Assembly: GCA_037176725.1 (NCBI GenBank)
Contig: JAZBRS010000050.1
Coordinates: 15,394,001-15,458,000 of the forward strand
DNA: 64,000 nt
Origin: Posidonia oceanica
Taxonomy: Eukaryota; Streptophyta; Magnoliopsida; Alismatales; Posidoniaceae
Direction of reading: 5' to 3'
The first letter of the stretch is position 1. Every line of letters starts with the position of its first letter. The notes beneath the pieces are model-generated. The model searched no databases. It saw only the letters and a program-made list of their open reading frames with translations, and was not told the origin of the DNA. This document shows, in pieces, positions 30,786 to 42,960 of this stretch. The translations under genes were made by a program, and so were the position numbers.

Positions 30786-33270
30786 TCAGGAGGGAGGTGC
30801 TGGGTCTGCCCCTACGCTGCTGATGCTGTCGGCGAGATCCACTGTTGGCAATGCGGGGAGCACTGGGGCTGCTGGATCTACTAATGGCAGTGCGGGGAGC
30901 ACTGGGGCTATTGATGCTGGAGGAGAAGCTAACCTGGATGGTGTTGCGATTGGGCTTGCTGTCAATTTTGCCGTTACGCTTCCGAGCATCCCCCAGGCAA
31001 ACAAGGAGAGATAGGAAGAGGGGATTGCGCCGATGGGATCGGAAGGACCCACCAGAGCAGAGCTAGATCCAAAGAAGATTAGAGTAAGCCCCCGAGGTTC
31101 CGGCATCCTCGAAGCCCGCAGGCTCAGAAGAGGAAGGGCCAGCTATGCTAGGGCGTGCGAGTGCAAGTGCAGGTGTATGAGTAGCCTCCTGCGGACTAAC
31201 GACGAGGGTTCCGTTGTCAATCAGGTCCTGAACGACATCCCGAAGAGTGAGGCAATTATCCGTCGAATGCCCCGTGGCTCAAAGGTAATCACAATGCTTG
31301 CTCGCATCGTACCACCTCGGAAGAGGATTTGGTGGAGGGCGAGTTTCCGGGAGCCTCAGAAGCGACACAACCTAGGGAAAGACCGCGCTTAGCGGTTCAC
31401 CAAGTGGGGTGAAGTCGCTCTTAGTGCGGCGGACTTGTCTCTGCTTAGGCTGTTGTCCTTGCTGAGCTGGTGCGACGTGATGCACCGGCTCAACGGTGAC
31501 AGTGTGTGTGGTGGGTGCATAAATAGGTGCGTGCACTAGCGGAAAAGGGTTCGACTGACTTTCTGCAAAGGCAGGCACTTCAGGAGGATCAGCGCATGCG
31601 ACGGCGTGCTGCTCGGAGCAGTCGGAAGCGAAGTTGTTGCTGCTGTTGCTGCTGTTGCTGCTGCGGCGATTGCTGGTGGTGTTGGCTTGCCTAGCCAATG
31701 CAAAAAGTGTGGGGAAATGCCCACTCAGCGATGAGCTTTCCACGCAGGTGCCAGTCCTAATCAGCGATGCAAAACTAGTGATGTGTTGGATGCAAAGCAG
31801 AGTCCCAGTCGCTGGCAGCGTCCCTTTGATGATCATCTCAATAGAATCCTCCTCGGAGGGTCTATCCCTGACCTGGGCGGCTGTGGAGCGCCAGCGACCG
31901 ACATAGTCCCCAAATGGCTCTTGGGGCCTCTACCGGATGGCGACGAGATCCTCCCTCTTGGGGATGAAGTCGAGGTTGAAAGCATATTGCTCAAGGAAAG
32001 CCCGAGAAAGACCAGTCCAAGTCTGAACCGCAGCCATGTCGTGGGACGTGAACCACCTGAGCGCGGGGCTGGTCAAACTCTTCTGGAACAGGCGGATAAG
32101 GTGCCTTTCATCAACTTGAAGCTGAGCAAGGTCCCCGCAGTATGCCTTCAGATGCGAGATGGGGCAGCCTCTACGATTATATTTATCGAAGTCCAGGACA
32201 CGAAACTTCGAAGGGAGTGTGGCCTCTCGGAAGAGACAGAGGTCGCGAAATTGGTAGAGCTAGCGGTCCTAGCCTTGCACTTGACGCAGTGCTCTCTCTA
32301 GATCGCCCAACCTGGTGAGGAGGGCATCTGAGGTTGCTGCTGGCGATGGTTGTGTAGCAGAGGCAGGGACCACGTATGCTATGCGGGTCACGCGAGAGCG
32401 CTCCTCCGGATCCACCGTCACGCCACCTGGTGTCGTAGCGTGAGGGCCAGCATACCCATGCGAGCATGCAAAGTGCGGTGCTATGTATGCAGGAGTCTAA
32501 ACCTGATGCAAAGAAGATGGATAGATAATATGCTGTGCAGTGTAAGGTGCAGTGCGGGGGAGCAGCAGTTGTTGCACTGGCACGGTGCTGAGCAACGAGC
32601 CTGAGGGGTGCTGTGCTCCTGCCAATCCGGAAGACTGGCCACCAAAGGAAGGAGTTGCATGCTGTGCAAAGTGTTGTGCAGGTACAAGAGGCCGATAATG
32701 CGCCCCCATCACTGAAGCTGTGAGGAGTCGAGGCGATGGAAAGGGCGGAGGTGCAGTGTAGTGCACCTACAAGGCTACAGGAGGCGGCACCGGAACCTCA
32801 GGGGTCGGACAGGAAGAACGGGCCACAGTCGGGTCGAGTGCGAGAGCCATGCTTCGCAGCCTATCGGCCTTAGCCAATAAACGCTGTACTTGCGAGGCAG
32901 GGAAAGCATCGACCGACAAGCCAGGACGCAAAGAGGTGTCCGCCAAAGGGGGCACGGAAACCAAGGAAGCAATAGGAGTAGATCCTACGCAAGAGGCAGC
33001 CACAAAATGCTAGATTCCTGAGACGGGAAGGCCCTGGGATGGAACAGAAGGCGACGCTCCTGGAACCCAAGTGGCGGTCACCGCGGCGGACTCGGTGACA
33101 AGCTCCAGGTCGACTAGGGTCGACCCTTGATCCAGATAGAGGGGCCGGGAAGTCTCCTGTACCATAAGTGGAGAGGAGACGGGGGACACCAAAGCAAGGG
33201 AAGGAGAGACCGAAGTCGGTATCTCCCCTGACGCCAAAGAGGAAGAGAGCTCACCGGTATGCTGGGCCAT
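30786..33270 (-). pseudogene. gag: Element A gag relic
   Basis: The ATG at 33270 begins MAQHTGELSSS. It continues with a Pro/Ser/Ala-rich N-terminal half, then the retrotransposon gag core (SKFRVLDFDKYNRRGCPISH, LIRLFQKSLTSPALRWFTSH, FLEQYAFNLD, WRSTAAQVRDRPSEED). Last comes a degenerate zinc knuckle ending GHSTDNC near 31248-31290, with a stop inside it. Stops include TAG at 31372-31374 and 31930-31932, where the E or B copies have CAG (Gln). Gag forms the particle and packages RNA. The protein cannot be made from this copy. It is the only coding relic in element A. Confidence 0.85.
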
Positions 33271-34396
33271 AGCGGACGGCGAGCGAATGCAAAAAGGTCT
33301 ACAGCTAAAGGCAGAGGCACATGACCTAAGACGAGCTACTGTCGGAAGCGCCAGACAGCTCAGAGACAGAGAGGGACGCTCAGGATCCTAGCTGAAGGAA
33401 CCCGCACCTACCTGCAAAACCAATAAACGTGTTAGAGGTTAGATGCAAAAAAGAGTTATTAGGGGTGGCATGATGCAGATGAATGCCCTAATATGCGCTC
33501 TCTCACCATGCATGTCCTGAGTAAATGACCTACCAGGACGCACTCATGGGTAATGGGATTAGACAGACTCCAGGTCAGAAAATAAGGCTCCCGTCTCGAC
33601 CCTACCAAAGCTCAGGTATAACGGGTGGTGCGTTGGTGGCCTCGACCCTGCTAGAAGCATGGGTGGTACCCTCCAATAGCACCGACGTGACCCCTAGACA
33701 AGGGAGGACAGACCGACTGATTTGCGCCATGCCAAAGCAGTGGAGCAAGAGGCCGGGACCGTCCTTCTCAGACTGTGGGTAGACTCAGATGAGAAGAATG
33801 CATGCTTTCTAAAATGCTGATGCAAATGCTTTAGAGCGTTTTATTTAACCAAGGGGGGAAATTGTAAGTTTTGGCTCTAGTTGTGCTTAGATGCTGTTGC
33901 TTCGCTTTATTGTGGCTTTTAGATTAAATAAGAGGGAAGCAAGCAAGTTTCTACTATCCTAGGCATGGCATATGCAAATGGGAGAGAAACAAGAAGTCAT
34001 GGCATGCAAGCAATTCACACAGCAAGGCAAAAAGCATGGGCACGGCATGTGCAAGTGTATGTGGACATGATATTGAAGTGAAAACACTTATCATATCAAA
34101 AAGCAAGTATGCATGGTATGTGCGTGCATGGTGACGTAGTATTTGTGTAAAACAAAACACATATCACACAAAAAACATGCATAGTGCGCCAAGCAAGTAT
34201 TTAGGCATGTGATGCAGGAAAATAAAGCAACGCAAGCAATCATGGCATAACGCAAGTAAATAAACAAGCAGGCAGGTAAGCAAGCAAGGCAAGCAGAAGC
34301 ATAAGGCAAGCAAAGCACAAAAGCAAGCAGCGAGAAGGCCAAGACGAAAGCCGGAGTCTGGAATCTTCAGCGGAGTATCTATTGGTGATTCCCATC
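33271..34396 (-). other. Untranslated leader of element A
   Basis: No gene. On the minus strand TTTTGCAG-GTAGGTGCGGG at about 33400-33415 resembles a splice acceptor followed by a conserved GTAGGTGCGGGTTCC. The block at 33480-33790 is conserved with the leaders of D and B. 33930-34380 is rich in GCAAGCA and CATGC words. Confidence 0.55.
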
Positions 34397-34414
34397 TCTC
34401 CAGCGGAGTCACCA
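34397..34414 (-). other. Primer-binding site of element A
   Basis: On the minus strand TGGTGACTCCGCTGGAGA follows the LTR end after one G. It is the Ogre-type PBS with a C-to-T change in the CpG of TGGCGACTC. Confidence 0.8.
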
Positions 34415-34415
34415 C

Positions 34416-37400
34416 TGTAGTAATCCTGTATTTCTGATCATCCATGCACGATGCCAAAGCTCGCGTGCACCGATCAAAATAGACTCACTATAAGCGACAG
34501 GATCCGAGGGAAGAAACTTGACTCGGAAACGCTGGCAAAAGAAGAAAAAGAAATGATAAGACAAATCGGAGTCACCACCAGGTCTATTAAGTTGGGAGAC
34601 AAGGAAAACCGAGGGTAATGCATGAAAAGACATGCAAAATTAGATGCAAAGAGGATGCAAAGACATGCGATGCAACACAATGCGATGCAACACAATGCGA
34701 TGCTATGCTATGCTATGCTATGACTCGTGCCTAGGATGAAGGAAAGGTCATTGTGGGCCAAGAGAAATGGTAAGGACTCCTATTACGCATGGGGAAGGTG
34801 TTAGGCACCCCCGATACGTCCGAAAATTGGTCTTTCTTAGGCAATCTCACTTGCTAATGCAGGAAGATGCTTGCCTAGTGCCTAAATGCAATGAATGTCT
34901 GGTTACTATGCATGAGAAATAAACGTTCTATCTATGTGCTCAGCAGCGCTGCTAGTGTCCCAAACTAGGCGAACCTTGGTTCGTGAGAACTCCTAGGCAG
35001 TAAGCATCATTGCCCTAATGCAAATGCAGGCAATAAAACAAAGCTGCGACGAAAACCATGCAATGCAAGCAACATGCAAGGGATAAACCAAAGCGGGCGT
35101 AGAAAACAGTGCAAACAGTATGAAAATGGTGCGGAAAACGATGCAAAAGCGGTGCAGAAAACTGTGTAAGTACAGGAAACGATGTAAAAGCATGGAAAAC
35201 GATGCAAGCGAGCAATATGCAAAAGAGAAAGTGAAAGCTAGTCCAAGGCGAAAACCACGGGAAAGCATGCAAGGCAAGGTGCAAAACCAAAACAGGGGGG
35301 CAGGCAGTGTGCACGGGTGTTATAGCATGCATCAGGAGCAATAAAACGTGGAAAATGGCGAATGAAACCAAATCGGCATTTTAGAAACCAAGTTCAGCCA
35401 ACTGCAAGCGTTAGACGCAGCAGCTTCTGCGCCCAACGTTGGACGCTGGCATTGCTGGCGTCCAACACCTGCTGGAGGCAAACAGCATGCAGTTTTAAAA
35501 AGTTGATGCATTCTAGCTATATGAATGTGATGCAGATGCAGAGATGCAGTAGAATGGGTGCATGACATGCAGAGCAATCAGGACAGCAAATCAGAAACAA
35601 GCTCAGAACAGGATGCAAGCAAAGATCAGCATTTAAACAAGCAGGGCGTTGGACACCCGATGGCATGGTGTCCAACGTTAGACGCTAGAGAGACTAGTGT
35701 CCAACACAGGCCAAAGGATAGCATAGCAAATCAACATACAGATGATGAACAAAATATGTAAGCATGCATTTAGGCTACTGTAAGCAGGCATAGGCTAAAC
35801 ATGCAAGCATAGGATATGAAAAATCCAAGAAAAACAACATCTGCAACGCATGTAAGGAATAAAGCTCAACCAAAGCATTGGACGCGAGCTACACCTGCAT
35901 CCAACATTGGACGCGAGGAACAGCAGCGTACACGCATTGGGAGGCACAATCAAACAAAAAACCTGCATAAAACTTGGATATAAACTATAAAAGCTGAGGA
36001 GCAGTTGCTATGAAGGCTAAGCAAGCATACAAGCGCAGAGATCATGCAAACAAAGGGATCAGAGCATCATGCAAGCACTTAAAACAAGAGTAATTGAGCA
36101 GCGACGTAAGATGCTGGTAGCAGCAGCGTCCAATGTAGGACACTGAAGCCCCCAGCGTCCAACACATGAAGGATGCAAACCTACCTACAAAAGGGGGAGC
36201 TCAACTCTAAACCCCACTTAAACATGCATGCAAGCTACTGCAAATAGGTGAACTGGAGGCATGCAACATGGATTGAACGCATATCATAAAATAAGCATAA
36301 CTTCAAAGCAGTAAAGCAAGTGCAGGCATGTAGGGGCGTTGGACGCTGAAAGCACAGCGGCCAACGTTGGACGCTTACATTCCAGCGTCCAACACCCAAG
36401 AATAGTAGACTAAACAGGGGCAAGAAACATGAATCCAAACCTAGCATGGCATCTAGAAACATGAAGAGAACATGCTTGAACAAAACAGCAACTAAGCACG
36501 CAAGCTAAAGCATCACATAAGCAAAATAAAAGGGGGAGGCAAGCAAATAGAACTACAGATCGTTGGATGCTACCTCAGGGCAAGTCCAACGTTGGACGCA
36601 CCACCAACAGGCTGAGCAAAGCTCCGACCCAAACGATGCTAAGATCGACCCAAAGCTGGAACCTAAGGATCCAGGAAGCAAAAGGGGGACGAGACGAACA
36701 CGTCCATGTGTTCGAAGCTGGAAATGGTTGGCCAGATCGAGCCACCCACCCCCTCCACCTCGCTGCCGGAGGCCGGGCCAATTCCGGCCAACCAAGGTGG
36801 CGTACATGTGTGCTAGCTATCCTATCATGCTACTACGTGCGTGCACTAGCTAAGGGAAGTGAGAACCTACCTGGTTGCGGCCTAGAAGGCGTGTTTGCGC
36901 TTGCGGCCGGCGTTGCGGAAGGTGGCAGCGAGGCTACTCCGGCAAGCTTGCTTGGCATGCTGGGGGCTCGGGAGAAGCTGCTGGATGCTCGGGGGGAGTC
37001 GTGGGAGTTTTCTCTTTGCTCTGGTGTCGCTCAATTCTCACTGGGAGGGCTGTGGTGTGTTGTGCAATGGCGTGAAGATGGTTGTTTTGGAGTGGTTTTG
37101 TTGGGTTCATGGGTGGAGGCCGTGGTTGGAGAGGTGTTTGCAGGCAATGCCAGGGGCGTGGCAGGCTTGGGTGTGAGGGGAGGCCACTAGGCATGGCAGA
37201 TGAGGGTGTGGGCTTGCTAGAAGGTGGTCGCCGAAGTCGCTGGTGGCAGAGAATCCAACGGCGGTGGCAGTGAGAGGTGGAGTGAGCGGGAAAGGCGCTG
37301 GGTAGGAGTAGACGGCCTGGCAGGGCAGTTACTCGGCCTTGGCAGCTAGTGGGTGGCTTGGAGTGGTGAGTGAGATGGGTAGTAAGTGTGTACGGGCAGC

Positions 37401-37794
37401 AGAGGGGACGGGAGGTGAGCCAAAGGTGGCGGAGCAGCCGCTACAACTCCCGGGCCGTTAGACGCTGGTGCAGAGCGCGTCCAACGTTGTACGCTAGCAC
37501 AGAGCGCGTCCAACGTTGTACGCTAGCACAGAGCGCGTCCAACGTTGGACGCTGCCCGTGCCAGCATTCAACACGCCCAGGAGGCCAAAGGCTGAAATGG
37601 GCTTGGGCCTTGGCTTAAAAAGGGTTGAAAAGGTGCACAAGGCTTAGGTTGAGGTTTTGGGGTTTAGGTGGGGTTTTAGGTTTGGCTTTGGGTAGAAATG
37701 GGTCAGTTTGAAAAAAAAGAGAGCCATCCCAGAGTCCAAGCAAGTCTGCAGGAGAAATCACCATCTTCCAGGCTGTCAGAATGGGGTGTCTACA
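34416..37794 (-). mobile_element. Element A 5' LTR
   Basis: An intact 3.38-kb LTR running TGTAGACACCCC ... ACTACA on the minus strand. It has the conserved GGTG hairpin (34791-34812), the PBS-like motif at 34569-34579 (GAGTCACCACC, carrying the same C-to-T change as this copy's PBS), seven hairpin modules, and one more hairpin unit near 37495 than the 3' LTR. The GCAAA/GGTGCA iterations at 35100-35220 resemble the 30-bp array of the larger LTRs. Confidence 0.93.
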
Positions 37795-37861
37795 ACCACC
37801 ACTCAAGCACCAGAGGCATCGCCTTTCGTTCCTTCCTAGGGCTTTCTCGTCTCGGGAATCC
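37795..37861 (+). pseudogene. gag: Element D gag, continuation after element A
   Basis: After the ACCAC duplication the plus frame reads TQAPEASPFVPS, then TAG at 37837-37839, then GFLVSGI. The matching place in A gag reads ASPSVPSQGLPVSGI, so the stop replaces Gln. Homology to D-orientation gag ends near 37861, where gag sequence in the opposite orientation begins. Confidence 0.65.
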
Positions 37862-39276
37862 AGTCGTCTGCAGCTGTTTCTGTCATGCAACTCTCGAGCA
37901 AGCTGGGAAAGGTGAGAAGAGGAGATTGCACCGATGGGATCAGAAGGATCCACCAGGGCGGGGTTGGACTCAGAGGAGACAGGAGTGAGGGCGAAGACCC
38001 CCGACGTTCCGACATCTCCGGAGCCTGCAGGCTCGGATGAGGAAGGGTCGGCTGCACTAGGGTGTGCTTGTGTAGGTGCAGGTGCATGAGCAGGTGTCGG
38101 TATAGGTGTTGCCTCTTGCGCAACAACACTGATGATCTTCTGGTCAATCAGGCACTAACGGCGTTCCGTAGGGTGAGGCAGTTATCCGTCGAGTGCCCCG
38201 AGGCTCGATGGAAGCTGCAGAACTGATCCATGTTATGCCACCGCGGAGGGGGATTTGGTGATGGACGAACAGCCGGGAGCCTCAGGAGTGACTCAACCTG
38301 GGGAAAGATAACACTCAAAGGCTCGGCCAAAGGATTGTAATCGCATTCGGCACGACGAGGTCGTCTTTCCCCGGTTGGAGTCCTTGTTGAGCTGGTGCAA
38401 CATGATGCACTGGCTCGACGGTGGCAGTGTGTGCAAGATATGTGCGTAATCTAGCAGAGTAGAGTCTGGCTGACTCACTACATTGGCAGGCTCTGCGGGA
38501 GATTCGACGTACGCGACAACATGCTGCTCGGGGTAGACAGGAGCGGAGTCACTGTTGTTGTTGCTACTGCAGCGGTTGCTGCTGCTAGAGTTGTTGGCTT
38601 GCCTAGCAAATGCAGAAGGTGCGGGGAAATTCCCACTTCGCAGTGAGCTTTCCACACGGGCGCCAACTCTATTTAGCGATGCATAACTAGTGACCTGTTG
38701 GATGCATAGTAGGGCCCTAGTCGCTGGTTGCGCGCCTCGGATGACGATCTCGATAGACTCCTCGTCAGAGGGCCTATCGCGAACCTGTGAGGCGAGGACA
38801 CGCCAGCGGCCAACGTACTCCCCGAACGGCTCATTGGGCTTCTGCTTGGTGGCGACCAGATCCTCACGCTTTGGGACCAGGTCCAGATTGAAAGAGTACT
38901 GTTCCAGGAATGCCTGACTGAGGTCGCTCCAAGTCTTGATGGTGGCCATATCAAGGGAAGTATACCACTTGAGGGATGGGCCGGTCAGACTCTTTTGGAA
39001 CAAGCGGATCAGCAACCTCTCGTCAGCTTGAAGCTGAGCGAGATCTCCGCAGTACACCCTCAGATGGGAAATAGGGCATCCCTTACCATTGTACTTGTCA
39101 AAGTCCGGGATATGGAATTTCGGTGGGAGCACCGCCTCTGGGAAATAGCAGAGGTCCCAGAACTAGTAGGACTGGCGATCACATCCCTGCACTAGACGTA
39201 GTGCTCTTTCCAGGTCACCCATCTTGGTGAGGAGGGCATCTGGAGCCGCTGCCCATGGTGATGGTGCAGCTTGGAC
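37862..39276 (-). pseudogene. gag: Fragment E: minus-strand gag core and zinc knuckle
   Basis: The longest intact frame begins LPPKFHIPDFDKYNGKG near 39132. It runs through LIRLFQKSLTGPSLKWYTS, FLEQYSFNLDLVPKRED and WRVLASQVRDRPSDEESIE to a Ser/Asn-rich linker. A shifted frame then carries the intact knuckle CSFHRASGHSTDNC (CX2HX4HX4C, typical of Ogre gag) around 38185-38226. It lacks the N-terminal part because C begins at 39277, and it abuts oppositely oriented D gag on the left. Of the four gag copies in the window this one has the best preserved core. Confidence 0.85.
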
Positions 39277-40373
39277 TATTATAACCCTGAAAATTGGCGC
39301 GTCCATGCACGATGCCAAAGCTCGCGTGCATCGACCGATAATAGGCCACTATAAGCGGGTGGATCCGAGGAAGGAAACTCGACTCGAAAACACCGAAAAA
39401 CAAGGACAAACGCAAAAGGAAAATAAAAGAAAAGATAAGGAGTCGCCACCTAATTTATTAAAACGGAAAAACTAAGAAAACCGTATAAGGAACGTGCAAG
39501 GAAAACCTGTGCATTTTAAAAGTATGCAAAATCTAATGCAAATGTGTGACACAGAGTCAATGTGGTCCAGAGAAAGGGTAAGGACTCCTATTACGTGTGG
39601 GGAAGGTGTTAGGCACCCCCGACACGCCCAAGGAATCGATTTTTCTTAATTGATTCGCTATTGTGTGGCAAATGTTGGCATAAAATGCCGGTTTATATTC
39701 GCACTAAGGCGATATGAATGATGCAATTATAAACCATGCAAAGCTTAGCAAACCTTGTTTAAAAGCAATTAACTAAAGTTAAAGCATCATAGATAAACGA
39801 TAAACGAATGAGGAAAGCGAAACTAAAATCAAAGGAGTCAAATAAATCAAAGAGGCGACAGCAGGAGTGGCTATGCCCACTGCCTGGATTACTGCAGGGG
39901 TCGCCAGCCTGAGCAGCGGCAGTGCCTGTCACCGGTAGAACAGGCGACATGGAGCACATCTCCTGCTACCAACACAGCGGCAATCATCGCCAGGGAAAGC
40001 TAAGAAAATCATGCGAAACACAAAACTGGCAACATAACAATAAAGATAGAATTTCTAGGATAAAAGATGGCATTAAAGCAAGCCGATTAACAAAGCGATC
40101 GGGTAACGAGCAAGCAACACAGTCCACTGCCAGGACTGTAATGTGGGTCGCCGCTGAGAGCAACAACTGACTAGGTCACCACTGTGAGTGGCGCTTGAAT
40201 GAGTTGCCATGCTCCCTAGCGACAAGACCATGCACAGTGCTCCCAAGCAGTAGCCTTTGCTACCAAAAACAAGCTATGTAGACTATGCGAAATAAGAAAC
40301 CAAGCATGTAGGAGTAAAGATGGCATATCCATGATCAAAACTATGCTATTACTTTGTAAAATGACAATATGGG
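39277..40373 (-). mobile_element. Element C: LTR end fragment (minus), interrupted by B
   Basis: TATTATAACCCTGAAAATTGG cuts into the E gag at 39277, in the position of an LTR terminus (compare TGTAGTAATCC elsewhere). It then has the shared GTCCATGCACGATGCC segment, the PBS-like GAGTCGCCACC at 39440-39450 and the conserved GGTG hairpin at 39599-39620. From about 39860 it has GTCGCC/GGCGAC and CACTGCC/GGCAGTG inverted words unlike the other LTRs. It is cut at 40373 by element B and should resume beyond the window. Confidence 0.65.
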
Positions 40374-41099
40374 TGTAGTAATCTCGGTGTTCAGATCATC
40401 CATGCACACTGCCAGAAGCTCGCGTGCACCGATCAGAATCAAGCTCACTATAAGCGGCTATGTCCGAGGAGGAGGGCTCAACTCGAAAACACTTAAAACA
40501 GAGGAGAAAAGATAAGAAAAGAAGAAGATAAGACAATTCAGAGTCGCCACCATGTCAATTATCGGGAGACAAGGAAAACCAGGGTAATGCGCGAGTTAAC
40601 AAGCAAAACCAAGCAAAGGATGCAATGCAAAGCAATGCAAAAAGAAAACAAATGCAAATGAATGCAAATGAGATGACTCATGCCTACGATAAGGGCAATA
40701 TGGTCATTGCGGGCCAAAAGACTGGGCAAGGACTCCTGTTACATGCGGGGAAGGTGTTAGGCACCCCCGACATGCTTGAGAATCGGTCTTTCTAGGCTTA
40801 CGCTTGCATACGCAGGAGAATGCAGGTTTAAATACCTAAATGCCAATGAATGCCTGAATGAATGCTCATAGGTGTGCTCTAAGTGATGGGATGCAATGTA
40901 GGAAAGTAAACGTGCAGTCTAAGTGCTCAGCAACGCTGTCTGTGTTCCGAACCGGTCGAAACCTGGCTCACGAGAACTCCAAGCAGTAAGCATCACTGCC
41001 CTATATGCAAATGCAAGCGAAAAGGCAAAACTGCGGTAAAACCAAGCAATGCAGGCGACATGCAAGAGAAAAAACGTAAAACACGTAAAACAATGCGAG

Positions 41100-41345
41100 A
41101 AACAGAAGCAGCACGCGAAACAGTGCAAGAAAACAAAGCGGCACGCGAAACGATGCAAGAAAACAAAGTGGCACGCGAAACGGTGCGAGAAAACAAAGCC
41201 AGCACGCAAAACGGTGCCAAAAGCAAAGCGGGCACGCAAAACAGTGCCAAAGATGAAGCGGGCACGTAAAATGGTGGCAAAAGCAAAGCAGACACGCAAA
41301 ACGGTGTCAAAGACAGAGCGGACACGCAAAATGGTGCCAAAGCGG
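41100..41345 (-). repeat. 30-bp hairpin array, B 3' LTR, ~8 units
   Basis: Plus-strand units read GGCACGCAAAACGGTGCC plus AAAAGCAAAGC. One unit (about 41291) reads GACACGCAAAACGGTGTC, a paired change in both arms. The 5' LTR array at about 62695-62885 is 60 bp shorter, exactly two units. Confidence 0.85.
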
Positions 41346-41805
41346 GCAAAATAAAACATCGATAAAGCCATGCAGATGCAGATGGAAAGAGAAAGGACAG
41401 GAGAAGCAAAAGGGTAGGCAAACAGCGCGTGTGTGAGAACAAACACTGTTTAAGAGCCGCGCAAAGTAGGTGTGAAGACCTACAAAGGGGAAGAGAAGCA
41501 AGTGGAGGGATTACCACTGTTTTGTGACTGTTTCCCACCAAAGTTTCCCACGATGTGTCTCGCATGCTGCCAAAAGCTTGCAGTGCAATCGGATCGTGGA
41601 AAAGGGGGAAGAAAGTTACAATTAGTAGTGAATCCAGGGGAAACGCAACACAAACCACTAGAGGTACGCGAAAAGAGGAAACAGTGTTGATAGATAAGAA
41701 GAGAAAGTCCTATTCTACATGCTCGAGAAATCAGAAAGCAAAAACAATGCATGGGATGCAAATGGTGTGCAAATAAATGCTGTGCAGGGGTTCAGGAGGA
41801 CTTAC

Positions 41806-41923
41806 CTTGGAAATTTGAAGCCTGATCTGAGAACTGCTTGGTCCATGCTGAAGAGCGCTCCACTGGGGTCGTCCAGGTAGCTTGGTTGAGAAGATCCAAC
41901 GGTCGGATCTGAAGATATCCCAG
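41806..41923 (-). other. 118-bp exon-like conserved block (B 3' LTR)
   Basis: On the minus strand it follows a pyrimidine-rich stretch ending TTGAAG and ends CCAAG-GTAAGT. It has the same length and boundaries as in both solo LTRs and in the B 5' LTR. Confidence 0.5.
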
Positions 41924-42079
41924 CTTCAAGGCAGAGGGGGCAGAACAGGGGAGAAGAAGGGATCTAGGTGTACAGGAGGTCCTAGGCGTGTGCAAAACAG
42001 GTCCTCCCATGTAAATGGAAGCTAAGAGTGCTTAAGTGTGTGCAAAAATGCCAAATGCAAGGATGCATGAGTGCAATGC

Positions 42080-42960
42080 ATGCAGAAATGCAAGAAAAAG
42101 ACCTAAGGATGATTTTTCAGAAAACTTGGGAACTTGTGTGCAATTTTTGAAAAAGTGGAGGTCTAAATGCGAAGATTTGGAAAAGTTAGGGGCTTTTATG
42201 CAAGGTTTTTGAAAATTGGAGGGTCTGAGTGCAATTTTGCAAAATGCAGGGTTCAAAATGCAATTTTACAAGGTAAACATGCATTAGGATAAGTTTTGAA
42301 ATCATATGGGGGATTAACATGCAATTTTGAAACATGCAAGGGTTGAAATGCAATTTTGTAAGCAAAACAGTGGTCTTAAATGGTCTGAGAATGCAAACAG
42401 AGGATCTATATGCAATTTTTAAATATGCAGGGTCTAAAATGCAATTTTATAAGCAAAAATATGCATTTAAATGAGTTTTATAAGCATGCATATAAATTTT
42501 AAAACATACAGGGTCTAAAATGCAATTTTATAAGCAAAATATGCATTTAAATGAGTTTTATAAGCATGCAGAGGACCTATATGCAATTTTTAAAACATGT
42601 AGGGTCTAAAATGCAATTTTATAAGCGAAATATGCATTTAAATGTATGCTGTGCATTAATGAAGGACCTATATGCAAAAATCAGAAAGTATGGGGGATAT
42701 AATGCAATGCAGTAAGAAAAATTGAAAAATAAATGCACAAGTTAACAGAACAGAGGACTAAAGTGCAAATGAAGAAAACAACAAGGTTTAAAATTGCAAT
42801 TTACTGAGGTAAAATTAAAGCATTAAACAGATTATTGATTGAAGGACTAACATGCAAAAATGGAAAACCAGAGGGCCTAAACTAAAATAAACATTACTAG
42901 AAAACACAGTAGAAGGACCAACATGCAATTAGACAGTTTTTTAAGTTTTTCATGCAATTT
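42080..42960 (-). repeat. Degenerate ~30-bp repeat in the B 3' LTR
   Basis: Plus-strand reading AGGGTCTAAAATGCAATTTT with many variants, the reverse of the TTGCATTTTAGACCCT series of the solo LTRs. Confidence 0.7.

Larger units (their letters stand above)
17063..37794 (-). mobile_element. Element A: complete non-autonomous Tat/Ogre element with gag relic, no pol
   Basis: Both ends match: TGTAGTAATCCTG at the left and GGGGTGTCTACA at the right (minus-strand LTR TGTAGACACCCC ... ACTACA). ACCAC flanks it at 17058-17062 and 37795-37799. The LTRs are 17063-17520 plus 23706-26612, and 34416-37794, about 3.37 kb each. The interior of 7.8 kb runs (minus strand) PBS, leader, gag relic, hairpin arrays, polypurine tract. 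No protease, RT, RNase H or integrase is seen between the gag end near 30786 and the polypurine tract. Mobilisation must have relied on proteins from another element. A 6.18-kb solo LTR is nested in its 3' LTR. Confidence 0.92.

Noticed and set aside
41792..42010. 72-codon frame shared by solo LTR 1 (11294-11512), the B 3' LTR and the B 5' LTR (63333-63551)
   Set aside because: Most differences between copies change the amino acid, solo LTR 2 has lost the start and has a TAG, and the conservation follows the 118-bp block rather than codons. Treated as an RNA or splice element.
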